A DNA stretch of 64,000 bases from JACKNG01 sp040220855 (GCA_040220855.1 JAVJVZ010000073.1:1-64000), one strand, 5' to 3'; counted from the stretch's first letter, positions 7,616 to 17,123 are shown. Notes: generated by a model from the letters alone, not told the origin. Made by a program: numbers and translations.

Positions 7616-9631
7616 TCAGCGTAACGCGCCGAACACCTCCGCAGGCGGCGCAGTGCCGGCCAGCTGCATCACCAGGCGCTCGCCGGCAGCCTCGGTGACG
7701 AGCTCGAGTTCACCCCGTCGCGCCGCCTGCCCGGCGCGCACGCGCAGGCCGACATAGCGGCCCTCGGCACGCGTCTCGAGCAGTACCGACCAGCCTGGCG
7801 GCGGCGGCCGCCGCGGTGCCTCCGCGGCGATGGCCTCGCGCCGCAGCGCGACACGCTCGAGCCCGGCAACGAGACGTTCGAGCAGCCCCTGGTCGGTGCC
7901 CGGCGCCGCAACCCGCTCGAGCGTCGCGGCGAGCGCAGGGCCGAGTTCGGGCGCGGTGAGTTCGACCACGTCGGCCCGCGCGTGGCGCAGTGCGAGCAGG
8001 CGCACCAGCGCGTTGACGAATGCCGAGGCGCGCAGCGTCATCGGCAGCCCCGCAGCGCGGTCGACGACTTCGAGTGCCGCGGTGAGGCCGTGCTCTACAC
8101 CGAGCAGGCGCCGCGCGGTGGGCCCGAACGCATGCTCGCGGGTCAGGGCACGGAAACTCGCGGTGTCGAAGCCGAGCGCGGTAAGTGGCGCGCCGGCGCG
8201 CTCCAGCGCGTCCAGCGCCGCGCCCTCGTCGAGCTGTCCGGCAGCGAATGCATCCATGGCGTCACCGGCGGCGGCCAGGGCCGCCAGCACGCGCGCCTGG
8301 CCGGCGATGCACGCACCCTCGGCCAGGGTCGCCTGGGCCGCAGCCCAGGCAGCGGCATCGTCGCGCTCGAGCGCGGCCAGCGAAGGGACCACCTGAGACA
8401 GGCTGAGGCGCTCGACCAGGCTCCAGGCAGCAAGCCACCAGTCGGTCAGCGCGGCGCTGCGGAAGCCGCTGTAGCTGCCGCTCACGAGCCCATCGTGGAT
8501 ATCGACGAGACTGCGCTGCAGGCGCGCTACCGGCGCGAAGCGGGCCGGCGAGAAATCATCGACGGCAAGCGCATCGAGCAGGCAGCCGGCGAGCAGGTGC
8601 AGGCTCTGGAACGTATTCAGCAGGCCACGCGAGTAGAGTGCGTCGACGTTGCCGGCAGGGGCCCCGAGCAGGCACACACGCTCGCCGACGACCGCGCCGG
8701 GCGCGCTCTGCACGCGAGCGCTCGCCGCCCACGGTCGTACCGCGACGGCATCGCCGAACTGCCTGGCGAGCGCCGGGTAGCGGGCGAGCAGCGTCTGCCA
8801 CTCCGCCGCCGGGGCGGCGTCGCCCGGCGGGTGCACGCGATTGTCGAAATTGACACCGACACTGACCAGGCCGTTGCGCGAACGCGGGTGATTGTCAAAC
8901 GGGATCACCCACATCCAGGCGCCGTCGAGCAGGTGATGCAGCGTGCCCTCGTGCCAGGGCAGCGCAGGCGCCGGCGCCGCGCCGCAATCGTCGAAACGCC
9001 GCACCCCCGTCATGTGCGTGAAGATGACGCGCGAATCGGTCCGCAGCGGCGCGGGAGTCGCCGCCAACGCCGCCACCCGCGGCAGGGCGTGGTGGCCGAC
9101 GCAGTCGACCAGGAAGCGCCCGCGCACGCGCCCGGCACTCGTCTCGAGGCACACGCCGGCGCCGCCGTCCGGCGCTTCGCCGCACACCTCGGCGTGCAGC
9201 AGGCGGCAGCCGGCCGCCGCCGCCCGTGCACAGAGCCAGGCATCGACGTCCTGGCGGAACAGGTGCGCCTCGAGCACCTCTTCTCCGTAGCTGACCGCGA
9301 TGTTGGCCCACCACTGCTCCGTGGTGGCGAGCGCGCCGGGCGCGTGGCGCACGAACCCGAAGCCCTTCTTCACCCCCGAGGTGGGTGCGATCTCGTCGTG
9401 GATGCGGTTCAGGTTCGCCACCGCGGCGAGTTCGTCGACCCCGTAGCGCTCGGCGAGCACGCGCATCCACAAGACCGTCGGCTTGAGCAGCGACTCGCCG
9501 AGCGCGAAGCGCGGGTGCGGGCGCGGGTCGATGAGGGTCGTGGCCACGCCCTGGCGCGCCAGCACCAGTGCCAGCGCGGACGCCGTGATGCCATTGCCGA
9601 GAATGATGACGTCGCCCGATGCCGCTTCCAT
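7616..9631 (-). CDS. second flavin-dependent halogenase-like protein with C-terminal extension
   Basis: The N-terminus has a Rossmann FAD motif (ILGNGITASA) followed by RFALGESLLKPT. A Lys pair (88-89, GVKKGFGF) lies where halogenases keep the catalytic lysine, and the WMWVIP motif (239-244) is the family signature. Carrier-protein halogenases such as CmlS/PltA types and some RiPP halogenases share this architecture. The halogenase-like part ends near residue 400; the remaining 270 or so residues are helical, Ala/Leu-rich and unrecognised. The gene runs against the maturation operon (64 nt between the two stops) and diverges from the export operon, so it may be regulated separately. Monooxygenase activity without halogenation is possible. 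Confidence 0.85.
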   Translation of the reverse strand: MEAASGDVIILGNGITASALALVLARQGVATTLIDPRPHPRFALGESLLKPTVLWMRVLAERYGVDELAAVANLNRIHDEIAPTSGVKKGFGFVRHAPGALATTEQWWANIAVSYGEEVLEAHLFRQDVDAWLCARAAAAGCRLLHAEVCGEAPDGGAGVCLETSAGRVRGRFLVDCVGHHALPRVAALAATPAPLRTDSRVIFTHMTGVRRFDDCGAAPAPALPWHEGTLHHLLDGAWMWVIPFDNHPRSRNGLVSVGVNFDNRVHPPGDAAPAAEWQTLLARYPALARQFGDAVAVRPWAASARVQSAPGAVVGERVCLLGAPAGNVDALYSRGLLNTFQSLHLLAGCLLDALAVDDFSPARFAPVARLQRSLVDIHDGLVSGSYSGFRSAALTDWWLAAWSLVERLSLSQVVPSLAALERDDAAAWAAAQATLAEGACIAGQARVLAALAAAGDAMDAFAAGQLDEGAALDALERAGAPLTALGFDTASFRALTREHAFGPTARRLLGVEHGLTAALEVVDRAAGLPMTLRASAFVNALVRLLALRHARADVVELTAPELGPALAATLERVAAPGTDQGLLERLVAGLERVALRREAIAAEAPRRPPPPGWSVLLETRAEGRYVGLRVRAGQAARRGELELVTEAAGERLVMQLAGTAPPAEVFGALR

Positions 9632-9891
9632 CCCTGTTCCGCCGTGGTCAGCCGCCGTGCAGTATCCGGGGCGCCGCCGCTGAACGCCAGCACCGCGTAC
9701 GCCGCGATCGCCCCGGTGCGGCCGCTACCGGCGACACCAGGAAACAACATTAATAATCGCTCGAAAGCCTTTGTTTTTTTGTCTCTCGAAGGGTATCTTC
9801 AGGCGGGCGCGGAAGGCGGTCGCGGCGCTAGCCGTGCGGACGAAGCCCGCTGCCCGTATCGCTCGGCGTTCATGACCTGGGGAAGCTCCCG
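9632..9891. promoter_or_regulatory. divergent control region of the RiPP locus
   Basis: This 260-nt gap separates the minus-strand halogenase-like gene from the plus-strand export operon. It is the most AT-rich stretch of the locus (9742-9799). The plus promoter is listed separately. On the minus strand the complement of 9745-9760 reads TTATTAATGTTG, which could supply a -10 for the halogenase-like gene. CTCGAAAG (9760-9767) and CTCGAAGG (9785-9792) form a direct repeat with starts 25 bp apart that brackets the -35 element, a plausible regulator site. I see no gene in it. Confidence 0.55.
9771..9799 (+). promoter_or_regulatory. sigma70-like promoter of the NHLM export operon
   Basis: TTGTTT (9771-9776) and TATCTT (9794-9799) are separated by exactly 17 bp in an otherwise GC-rich region, a good sigma70 fit. 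Transcription would start near 9806 and leave a leader of about 85 nt before the ATG at 9892. The direct repeat CTCGAA(A/G)G flanks the -35. Confidence 0.55.
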
Positions 9892-10428
9892 ATGCGCAAG
9901 GTGCTGATTATCTTCGGTGAACTCACCGATTCCGACATCGAATGGATGTGCGATGCGGGGCACACCGTCGAGTGCGCCAGCGGCGATCGACTGATCGAGG
10001 CCGGCCACAGCGTCCACGAGCTGTCGCTGGTGCTGCGCGGCGAGCTCGGCGTGTACGCCGGCGAGCGCGAGATTGCACTGCTCGGTGAGGGCGAGATCAT
10101 CGGCGAGCTGTCCTTCCTCGATGCCCGCCCGCCCTACGCCTCGGTCATTGCCACCGAGCCCTCGGTGGTGCTCAGCGTCCCGCACGATGCAGTGCACGGT
10201 CGTTTCACCCGCGACCCGGCCTTCGCCGGGCGTTTCTACCGCAGTCTCGGCATCTTCATGGCCAGCCGCCTGCGCCAGACCGTCGGTCAGCTCGGCGTGC
10301 TGCCCGAGGACGATGCGCTCGGCGAGGACGACACCAGCATCGACGAGATCGACCCCGCCGTGCTCGACCGCTCGGCCATCGCCGGGCGCCGTTTCGAGCG
10401 CGTACGCACCCGTCTCGGGGTCGAATAG
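9892..10428 (+). CDS. cyclic nucleotide-binding-fold protein of the NHLM export operon
   Basis: This 178-aa protein has a Crp-like beta-roll (about residues 20-125): SGDRLIEAGHSVHELSLVL, a phosphate-binding-cassette-like GEGEIIGELSFLDARPPYAS, and a following helix. There is no DNA-binding helix-turn-helix; the tail is acidic (EDDALGEDDTSID). It is probably a ligand sensor or protein-interaction module rather than a transcription factor. Proteins of this type accompany NHLM exporters, and this one ends 2 nt before the adaptor gene, so it may regulate the pump. The E and R residues of the cassette look compatible with cNMP binding, which is untested. Confidence 0.85.
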   Translation: MRKVLIIFGELTDSDIEWMCDAGHTVECASGDRLIEAGHSVHELSLVLRGELGVYAGEREIALLGEGEIIGELSFLDARPPYASVIATEPSVVLSVPHDAVHGRFTRDPAFAGRFYRSLGIFMASRLRQTVGQLGVLPEDDALGEDDTSIDEIDPAVLDRSAIAGRRFERVRTRLGVE

Positions 10429-10430
10429 CG

Positions 10431-11870
10431 ATGGCCGGCGACGACAAGGACATCTTCCGCAAGGAAGCGCTCGACCAGCTGAGCTCGCCCGAGCAGCTCG
10501 AGCAGCTCCTCGAGGTGACCACGCGCAAGGCCTGGATCAGCCTGTACACGGTAGCCGGCACGCTGGTCGCGGTGCTGCTGTGGAGCATCTTCGGGCAGAT
10601 TCCGATCACCGTCGACGGCTCGGGCATCTTCGTCTTCCCGCGCCGGGTGGTCTCCTTCCAGTCACCGGCGCCGGGCCAGGTCGTCGACATCCAGGTCCAG
10701 GTCGGGGACTTCGTCGAGAAGGGCGCCGTGCTCGGCACCCTCAACCAGCCGGACCTCGCGCAGGAGCTCGACCAGGAGCGCGTGCGGCTCGCCGAGGCGC
10801 GCGCGCAGGTGCTGCTCAAGGGCGACGCACTCGACCAGCGCCTCGCGCTCGAACGCGAGGCGATCGCGCGCAAGCGCGAGCTGCTCACGCAGCGCATCGA
10901 GTCGTTGAGCCGTATCGCCGAGGCGCAGAAGACGCGCAACGCACGCTACCTCGCCCAGCAGAGCAAGAACCTCGCGGAGGCACGCACCACCCAGGAGAAG
11001 CTCGGTACGGCACTCGCCGAGCGCTACGAGAGCTACCAGCGTCTGCGCAGCGAGGGGCTATCGTCGGACGACAGCGTGCTCGCCGCACGCCAACGCTACA
11101 TGGACAACCAGGTGCAGCGCTCGGAGCTCGACCTGCGCGCCCAGGAGCTCGAACTGCGCCGGCTCGAGAACGAGCAGGCGTACCAGCAGTCGCTCGACCG
11201 CATCGAGGACTTCCGCAACGAGCTGCAGGGGCTCGAGATCCGCGAGCGCGAGCTCGATCAGCAGCTGCTCGAGACCGATGCCAGTGCCAAGCAGCGCATC
11301 CAGGAGATCGAGCGCAACATCGCGCGCCTCGAGACGCAGCTCGCCACGCGCAGCCAGATTGTCAGCGAACATGCCGGGCGCATCCTCGAAATCACCACCG
11401 GGCCCGGCCAGATCGTCAACGCCGGCCAGCGCATCGGCTCGATCGAGACCGAGGACGCCGAGGGTGAGCTGATGGGCGTCGCCTTTTTTGCCGTCGGTGA
11501 CGGCAAGAAGCTCGCTGAGGGCGGCGTGCTGCGCCTGACCCCGAGCACCGTCGAGCGCGAGCGTTACGGCTCCATCGTCGCCAGCATCACCAGCGTATCG
11601 GCCTTCCCGGTGACTGCCGACGCGATCAGTTCGATGATCGGCAATGCCGAGGTCGCACAGGAAATCACCCAGGGCCGCAGCGTCATCCAGGTGGTGGCGC
11701 GGCTGCACGAGGACGCCGAGGCGCTGACCGGCTACGAGTGGACTTCCGGCAAGGGCCCGCCCGGCCCGCTCACCGCCGGCACCACCGCGAGTGCGCGCGC
11801 GACGGTCGAGCATCGCCGCCCGATCACCTTCGTCATTCCCATTCTGCGCAGGTGGACCGGCGTTGGCTGA
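10431..11870 (+). CDS. NHLM-type bacteriocin secretion protein, HlyD-like periplasmic adaptor
   Basis: This is a membrane-fusion protein of 479 aa. A cytoplasmic N-terminus is followed by one membrane segment (about 37-60, TVAGTLVAVLLWSIFGQI). A lipoyl-like half motif (VVSFQSPAPGQVVDIQVQVG) precedes a long coiled coil of about 100-300, full of Glu, Arg and Gln heptads. The second lipoyl half (HAGRILEITTGPGQIVNAGQ) and a beta-barrel domain come next. It would link the inner-membrane ABC transporters to the TolC-family protein encoded downstream. Architecture and neighbours fit the NHLM secretion-protein family. Its end overlaps the next start by 8 nt. Confidence 0.92.
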   Translation: MAGDDKDIFRKEALDQLSSPEQLEQLLEVTTRKAWISLYTVAGTLVAVLLWSIFGQIPITVDGSGIFVFPRRVVSFQSPAPGQVVDIQVQVGDFVEKGAVLGTLNQPDLAQELDQERVRLAEARAQVLLKGDALDQRLALEREAIARKRELLTQRIESLSRIAEAQKTRNARYLAQQSKNLAEARTTQEKLGTALAERYESYQRLRSEGLSSDDSVLAARQRYMDNQVQRSELDLRAQELELRRLENEQAYQQSLDRIEDFRNELQGLEIRERELDQQLLETDASAKQRIQEIERNIARLETQLATRSQIVSEHAGRILEITTGPGQIVNAGQRIGSIETEDAEGELMGVAFFAVGDGKKLAEGGVLRLTPSTVERERYGSIVASITSVSAFPVTADAISSMIGNAEVAQEITQGRSVIQVVARLHEDAEALTGYEWTSGKGPPGPLTAGTTASARATVEHRRPITFVIPILRRWTGVG

Positions 11871-14109
11871 GCAGACCCCGGCGCCGGCCAAGGCGCCACC
11901 GGAGATCAAGTACCCGCGCGTGCGCACGCCGTCGGTCCTGCAGCTCGAGGCGGTCGAGTGCGGCGCCGCCGCGCTCGCCATGATCCTCGGCTACCACAAG
12001 CGCGTCGTACCGCTGACCACCCTGCGCCGCGAGTGCGGTGTCTCGCGTGACGGCAGCAAGGCTTCCAACGTGGTGCGCGCAGCGCGCCGCTACGGCATGG
12101 AGGCGAAGGGCTTCACCAAGTCGATCAAGAAGCTCTACGACATCGAACCGCCGTTCATCGTGTTCTGGAACTTCAACCACTTCGTGGTCTGCGAAGGGTT
12201 CGGCAAGGACCGCGTGTATCTCAACGACCCGGCGGTCGGCCACCGCAGCGTCACCCACAAGGAATTCAACCGCGGCTTCACCGGGGTCGTGCTGGTGATG
12301 AAGCCGGGGCCCGAGTTCACCCCGGGCGGGCGCCTGCCGAGCGTCGTCGACAGCGTCCGCAAGCGTCTCGCCGGCTCCGGTCGCGCGCTCGCCTTCTGCT
12401 TCCTCACCGGGCTCCTGCTGGTGCTGCCGGGCCTTGCCATACCGGCCTTCAACCAGGTCTACATCGACGCGGTGATCCTGCAGCAGCGGACCGACTGGCT
12501 ACGCCCGCTGCTGCTCGCCATGGGCATCTCGGCGGTGCTGACCGCGGCGCTGCACTTCATGCAGTTCCGCTTCCTGCGCCGGCTCAAGATCAAGCTCTCG
12601 ATCCAGTTCTCGAGCAGGTACCTGTGGCACCTGCTGCACCTGCCGGCGAGCTTCTACGCGCAGCGCTTCGCGGGCGAGGTAGCCAACCGCAGCCAGATCA
12701 ACACCAAGCTCGCCGACCTGCTCTCGGGACGTCTCGCCACCACCGCCATCGACGTCACCATGATGGGCTTCTACGCCGCGCTGATGTTCTATTACGACGT
12801 CGTGCTGACCCTGATCGGCATCGGTTTCGCCGGCATCAACGCCTTCGTGCTGAAAATCATCTCGGAGAAGCGTGTCGAGACCAACATGCGCGTGCTCACC
12901 GAGTACGGCAAGGCCCAGGGTACCGGCATGGCCGGCCTGCAGAGCATCGAGACGCTCAAGGCCGGTGGCCTGGAGGCCGGCTTCTTCGGCGTGTGGGCGG
13001 GTTATTACGCCAAGGCCGCGGTGGCGCGCCAGGACCTCGAGATGTCGAACCAGTGGCTCGACCTCACGCCGACCCTGCTGACCGCCCTGACCAGCGCTGC
13101 CATCCTGTGTTTCGGCGGTCTGCGCGTGATGAACGGCGAGATCTCGATTGGCATGCTGGTCGCGTTCCAGAGCCTGATGGCGAGCTTTCTCGCGCCGATC
13201 AACGAACTGCTCAGCCTCGGCGGGACCTTCCAGGACATGCGCGGCGATCTCGAGCGCGTCGACGACGTGCTCGACAACGACACCGTGCCGCGGCCCGAGG
13301 TCGAGGAGCTGGTCGACGAGAACGGCGAGCGCGTGACGCGCCTGAAGGGCTACCTCGAGCTGCGCGACGTGACCTTCGGCTACAGCCCGCTCGACAAGCC
13401 ACTGTTCGAGAACTTCAACCTCACCATCGCGCCGGGGCAGCGCGTGGCGCTCGTCGGGGGCAGCGGCTCGGGCAAGTCGACGCTGGCACGCATGATCTGC
13501 GGCGAGTACGAGCCGTGGACCGGCCAGGTGCTGCTCGACGGCCTGCCGCGCCACCAGATCCCGGCCGACGTACTGCGCAACTCCTTCGCCGTGGTCGACC
13601 AGGACATCAACCTGTTCGAAGGCAGCGTGCGCGAGAACCTGACCCTGTGGGACGAGACCGTGCCGGAGGCCAACCTGCGCCACGCCCTGCACGACGCCGC
13701 CGCCAACACCTTCGTCATGGCGCTCGCCGGCGGCCTCGATGCCAAGCTCGCCGAGGGCGGTGCCAACCTCTCTGGCGGGCAGCGCCAGCGTCTCGAAATT
13801 GCACGCTCGCTGGTACTCAACCCGGCCGTCCTGGTGTTCGACGAAGCGACCAGCGCGCTCGATGCCGATACCGAGGGCGTGGTCATGGAGCGCCTGCGCA
13901 TGCGCGGCTGCACCGCGGTGCTCGTTGCCCATCGTCTCAGCACGGTGCGCGATTGCGATCTCATCCTGGTGCTCAAGGCCGGACAGGTGGTCGAACAGGG
14001 CACCCACGAGGAACTGTGGAACCAGGATGGCGAATACGCACGCCTGATGCGCGCCGACCAGGAGCCCGTCGTCACCGTGAGCGACGACGATGACGACGGC
14101 AGTGAGTGA
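11863..14109 (+). CDS. NHLM-type ABC transporter with N-terminal C39 leader peptidase
   Basis: In this 748-aa peptidase-permease-ATPase fusion the C39 peptidase is complete: Cys33 in QLEAVECGAA, His106 in NFNHFVV and Asp122 in LNDPAVG. It should cut a precursor after a double-glycine-type leader. Membrane segments lie at about 165-430. The ATPase has Walker A GGSGSGKST (about 532), signature LSGGQRQR, Walker B LVFDEAT and an H-loop His (VAHRLST). The start is taken as TTG 11863, because in-frame codons further upstream lie inside the adaptor gene and the homologous sequence begins near PEIKYPRVRTPSVLQLE. The C39 domain predicts that the missing precursor carries a GG or GA cleavage site. Confidence 0.94.
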   Translation: MAEQTPAPAKAPPEIKYPRVRTPSVLQLEAVECGAAALAMILGYHKRVVPLTTLRRECGVSRDGSKASNVVRAARRYGMEAKGFTKSIKKLYDIEPPFIVFWNFNHFVVCEGFGKDRVYLNDPAVGHRSVTHKEFNRGFTGVVLVMKPGPEFTPGGRLPSVVDSVRKRLAGSGRALAFCFLTGLLLVLPGLAIPAFNQVYIDAVILQQRTDWLRPLLLAMGISAVLTAALHFMQFRFLRRLKIKLSIQFSSRYLWHLLHLPASFYAQRFAGEVANRSQINTKLADLLSGRLATTAIDVTMMGFYAALMFYYDVVLTLIGIGFAGINAFVLKIISEKRVETNMRVLTEYGKAQGTGMAGLQSIETLKAGGLEAGFFGVWAGYYAKAAVARQDLEMSNQWLDLTPTLLTALTSAAILCFGGLRVMNGEISIGMLVAFQSLMASFLAPINELLSLGGTFQDMRGDLERVDDVLDNDTVPRPEVEELVDENGERVTRLKGYLELRDVTFGYSPLDKPLFENFNLTIAPGQRVALVGGSGSGKSTLARMICGEYEPWTGQVLLDGLPRHQIPADVLRNSFAVVDQDINLFEGSVRENLTLWDETVPEANLRHALHDAAANTFVMALAGGLDAKLAEGGANLSGGQRQRLEIARSLVLNPAVLVFDEATSALDADTEGVVMERLRMRGCTAVLVAHRLSTVRDCDLILVLKAGQVVEQGTHEELWNQDGEYARLMRADQEPVVTVSDDDDDGSE

Positions 14110-17023
14110 ATCGCCGGCGATCAGCGTCCCGCGCGCCGAGCTGCGCCGCCTCGGCGCGCGCAAGATACGCATGCTCGGCCACCACCCCCTGGTACTCGAC
14201 GATCCCTCGCGCATGTGGCTGGTCGCCTCCGGCGAGGTCTCGGTGATGACCTCCCACGTCGATCGCGGGCTGCCGGTCGGTCTGCGCTCGCTGGTCTTCG
14301 AGGCGGGCGTGGGTACGCCGCTGTTCCCGGTCTCCGACGGCCGCAGCGAGGATGCCGAGCGGCTCATCGTCACTTCCACCGCCGAAGTGACCTTCTACGA
14401 AGCGCCCCTGCGCGCGGCGAGTGAACTGCTCGCCCTGACCGGCCTCTCGCTGCGCGATGCGATCGACGACTGGACCAACAAGCTGTCGCGCTTCGCGGCC
14501 CGCGACGAGCTCTTCACCGGCGCGGATCGCTTTCCCCACGAGGGCAAGTTCGGCCTGGCCGACGGCATGCTGGTGTCGGTGGCGCCGAACCAGGTCGCGT
14601 GGCTCAAGATCGAGAGCGGCGACCTCAATGCCTTCGGCGACCCGGAGCTCGCCGTCGGCACACTGCCGTTCTACATGCCGGTGGGCGGCGAAATCTGGTT
14701 CCAGGCCGCCGGCGAGACACGCGTACGCGTCAGTGACGAGCTGACCCAGGCCTCGGATCTCGACCTCGTGCGCGGCCTGGCCTTGTTCAACTCGCTGCTG
14801 CAGCGCCGCCTGCGCGAGTTCGAGCGCGACTCGCAGCAAGCCGAGCGTGAGCGACTCGAGCGCTCCGCCGCCACCGAAGCGCGCATCTTCGACAACTCGA
14901 TGGAGCAGCTCGCCGGCGTGCTCAACCGGCGCGAGGCCGCGCCGCAGCGCGAGACCCTGCTGCTGACCGCCGCGACCATCGTCGGCAATGCCATCGGCGT
15001 CGACATGCAGCCGCCGGCGCGCTCGGAGGACCCGCGCCGCCTGAAGGACCCGGTCGAAGCCATCGCGCGCGCCTCGCGCGTGCGCCAGCGCACCGTGATC
15101 CTGGCCGGCCGCTGGTGGGAGATGGACAACGGTCCACTGCTCGCCTACCTCGAGGACGACGACGTGCCGGTCGCGCTGGTGCGCGACCAGTGGCAGGGCT
15201 ACCAGATGATCGACCCGCGCGACGGCATCGCCGTACCGGTCACGCCCGAGATCGCGCTGTCGCTCAAGCCCAAGGGCGTGATGTTCTACCCGCGCCTGCC
15301 CGAGAGCGTGCGCACCGCCTGGGGTGTGCCGCGCTTCGCCATGCGCGGACGCATGTGGGACATGATCTTCGTCGCGCTGTTGTCGCTGACCATCACCGGC
15401 ATCGGCATGCTGGTGCCGCAGGCGACCGCGCTGATCATGGACAACGCCATCCCCGACGCCAACCGCCGCCTGCTCGCCGAGCTCGGCGCCGGCCTCGCCA
15501 TGGCCGCCTTCGGCGCCGCGCTGTTCGGCATCGCCCAGGGCATTCTCAGCATCCGCCTCGGCATCCTCTCCGACAGCGTCAGCCAGTCGGCCGTGTGGGA
15601 CCGCCTGCTGACGCTGCGCCTGCCGCTGTTCCGCCAGTTCTCGAGCGGTGACCTGCTCGACCGCGCGATGTCGGTCAGCGCGGTCAACCAGGAGCTGAAC
15701 GGCCAGGCCATGCGCACCCTGCTGACCAGCGGCACCGCGCTGCTCAACCTCGGCCTGCTCTACTACTACAGCAGCAAGCTGGCCTGGATGGTTGCCGGCA
15801 TCGGCCTCGCGGTCGTGCTGTTCACGCTGTGCGCCGGCTTCTTCGCACGGCGGCATTATCGCCGCCTGATGGAGTTGCAGGGCCCCTTCTTCGGCTTCGT
15901 CGTCGAACTCGTCAACGCGGTCAGCAAGATTCGCATCGCCGGCGCACAGCGCCGCGCGTTCGCGCGCTGGGCCGACCGTTTCGTCGCCCAGCTCGAGCTG
16001 ATTCTCAAGGCCCAGGGCATCGAGGACTACGTCTCGGTGTTCAACCTGATGATCCCGCTGGTCAGCTCGATGTTCCTGTTCTGGATGGGCGTGGAGATGC
16101 TCAACGCCGATGGCCCCGAGCGTCTCAGCGTCGGTGTGTTCCTCGCCTTCAACACCGCCATGGGAACCTTCCTCGGCGGCGCCACCACGCTCAGCGTGAT
16201 GGGCCTCGAGTTTCTCGATACCGTCGCCAAGGCAGCGCGCGTGAAGCCGCTGCTGGTGGCGGAGAGCGAGATCTCCCCGGACCTGCGCGACCCCGGCCGC
16301 CTGAGCGGCCAGATCGAGTTCAAGGACGTGCATTTCGCCTATGGCGAGGACGGCCCGCCGGTACTGCGGGGCGTCAGCTTCCGCATCATGCCCGAGCAGT
16401 TCGTCGCCTTCGTCGGCCCCTCCGGCAGCGGCAAGTCGACCATCATCCGCCTGCTGCTCGGCTTCGAGGATCCAGGCGCCGGCGTGGTCGCGTACGACGA
16501 CCAGGATCTCAGCGGCCTCGACGTCACCGCCGTGCGCCGCCAGCTCGGCGTGGTGCTGCAGACGGCGCGCATCAATTCCGCCTCCATCTTCGACAACATC
16601 GGCGGGGGCGCCAACATTACGCTCGACGAGGCCTGGGAAGCGGCCGAGGACGCCGGCTTCGCCGACGACGTGCGCGAGATGCCGATGGAAATGCACACCG
16701 TCATCAGCGAGGGCGGCACCAACCTCTCCGGCGGCCAGCGCCAGCGCCTGCTGATCGCGCGCGCACTGGTGCGCAACCCGCGCATCCTGGTGTTCGACGA
16801 AGCGACCAGCGCACTCGACAACAAGACCCAGGCCATCGTCACCGAGGCCCTCGATCGGCGCAAGGTGACGCGCCTGGTCATCGCCCACCGCCTCAGCACC
16901 ATCCGCAACGCGGACCGCATTTTCGTACTCGCGGACGGCCGCATCGTCGAATCGGGCACCTTCGACGATCTCGTCAGGAACGGCGGCATCTTCGCCTCCA
17001 TGATGGCCCGGCAGATCGTCTGA
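14090..17023 (+). CDS. NHLM-type ABC transporter, ATP-binding/permease protein without peptidase
   Basis: This 977-aa protein is the usual second ABC subunit of NHLM exporters. The first 120 or so residues resemble a cyclic-nucleotide-binding-like beta-roll (MWLVASGEVSVM, GTPLFPV). A family-specific region reaches to about 410. The permease follows at about 425-700 and the ATPase at 745-977: Walker A GPSGSGKST (about 775), LSGGQRQR (about 878), Walker B LVFDEAT and VIAHRLST. No C39 peptidase is present. It probably pairs with the preceding transporter. The ATG overlaps the upstream gene by 20 nt, indicating translational coupling. Confidence 0.93.
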   Translation: MTTAVSESPAISVPRAELRRLGARKIRMLGHHPLVLDDPSRMWLVASGEVSVMTSHVDRGLPVGLRSLVFEAGVGTPLFPVSDGRSEDAERLIVTSTAEVTFYEAPLRAASELLALTGLSLRDAIDDWTNKLSRFAARDELFTGADRFPHEGKFGLADGMLVSVAPNQVAWLKIESGDLNAFGDPELAVGTLPFYMPVGGEIWFQAAGETRVRVSDELTQASDLDLVRGLALFNSLLQRRLREFERDSQQAERERLERSAATEARIFDNSMEQLAGVLNRREAAPQRETLLLTAATIVGNAIGVDMQPPARSEDPRRLKDPVEAIARASRVRQRTVILAGRWWEMDNGPLLAYLEDDDVPVALVRDQWQGYQMIDPRDGIAVPVTPEIALSLKPKGVMFYPRLPESVRTAWGVPRFAMRGRMWDMIFVALLSLTITGIGMLVPQATALIMDNAIPDANRRLLAELGAGLAMAAFGAALFGIAQGILSIRLGILSDSVSQSAVWDRLLTLRLPLFRQFSSGDLLDRAMSVSAVNQELNGQAMRTLLTSGTALLNLGLLYYYSSKLAWMVAGIGLAVVLFTLCAGFFARRHYRRLMELQGPFFGFVVELVNAVSKIRIAGAQRRAFARWADRFVAQLELILKAQGIEDYVSVFNLMIPLVSSMFLFWMGVEMLNADGPERLSVGVFLAFNTAMGTFLGGATTLSVMGLEFLDTVAKAARVKPLLVAESEISPDLRDPGRLSGQIEFKDVHFAYGEDGPPVLRGVSFRIMPEQFVAFVGPSGSGKSTIIRLLLGFEDPGAGVVAYDDQDLSGLDVTAVRRQLGVVLQTARINSASIFDNIGGGANITLDEAWEAAEDAGFADDVREMPMEMHTVISEGGTNLSGGQRQRLLIARALVRNPRILVFDEATSALDNKTQAIVTEALDRRKVTRLVIAHRLSTIRNADRIFVLADGRIVESGTFDDLVRNGGIFASMMARQIV

Positions 17024-17079
17024 GGACGCGGCCAATGCCCCGCCCACACCTCTGAAACTACTCGAAGTCCTGTGATTTC

Positions 17080-17123
17080 TTGACTATAAATTAAATAGTT
17101 AAACCATTTATCTCGTGTAGAAT
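17080..17123 (+). promoter_or_regulatory. AT-rich promoter region of the TolC-like gene
   Basis: A sharply AT-rich block interrupts the GC-rich sequence. TTGACT (17080-17085) is a good -35 box and TAGAAT (17118-17123) a good -10 box, but they are 32 bp apart, so they cannot form one sigma70 promoter. Either TAGAAT works with a poor -35 and an AT-rich UP element, or two promoters overlap. The block suggests that the outer-membrane gene has its own promoter rather than only read-through from the export operon. Confidence 0.4.

Noticed and set aside
17080..17123. TTGACT and TAGAAT as one sigma70 promoter
   Set aside because: The boxes are 32 bp apart, far from the 16-18 bp needed. They are recorded only as an AT-rich promoter region.
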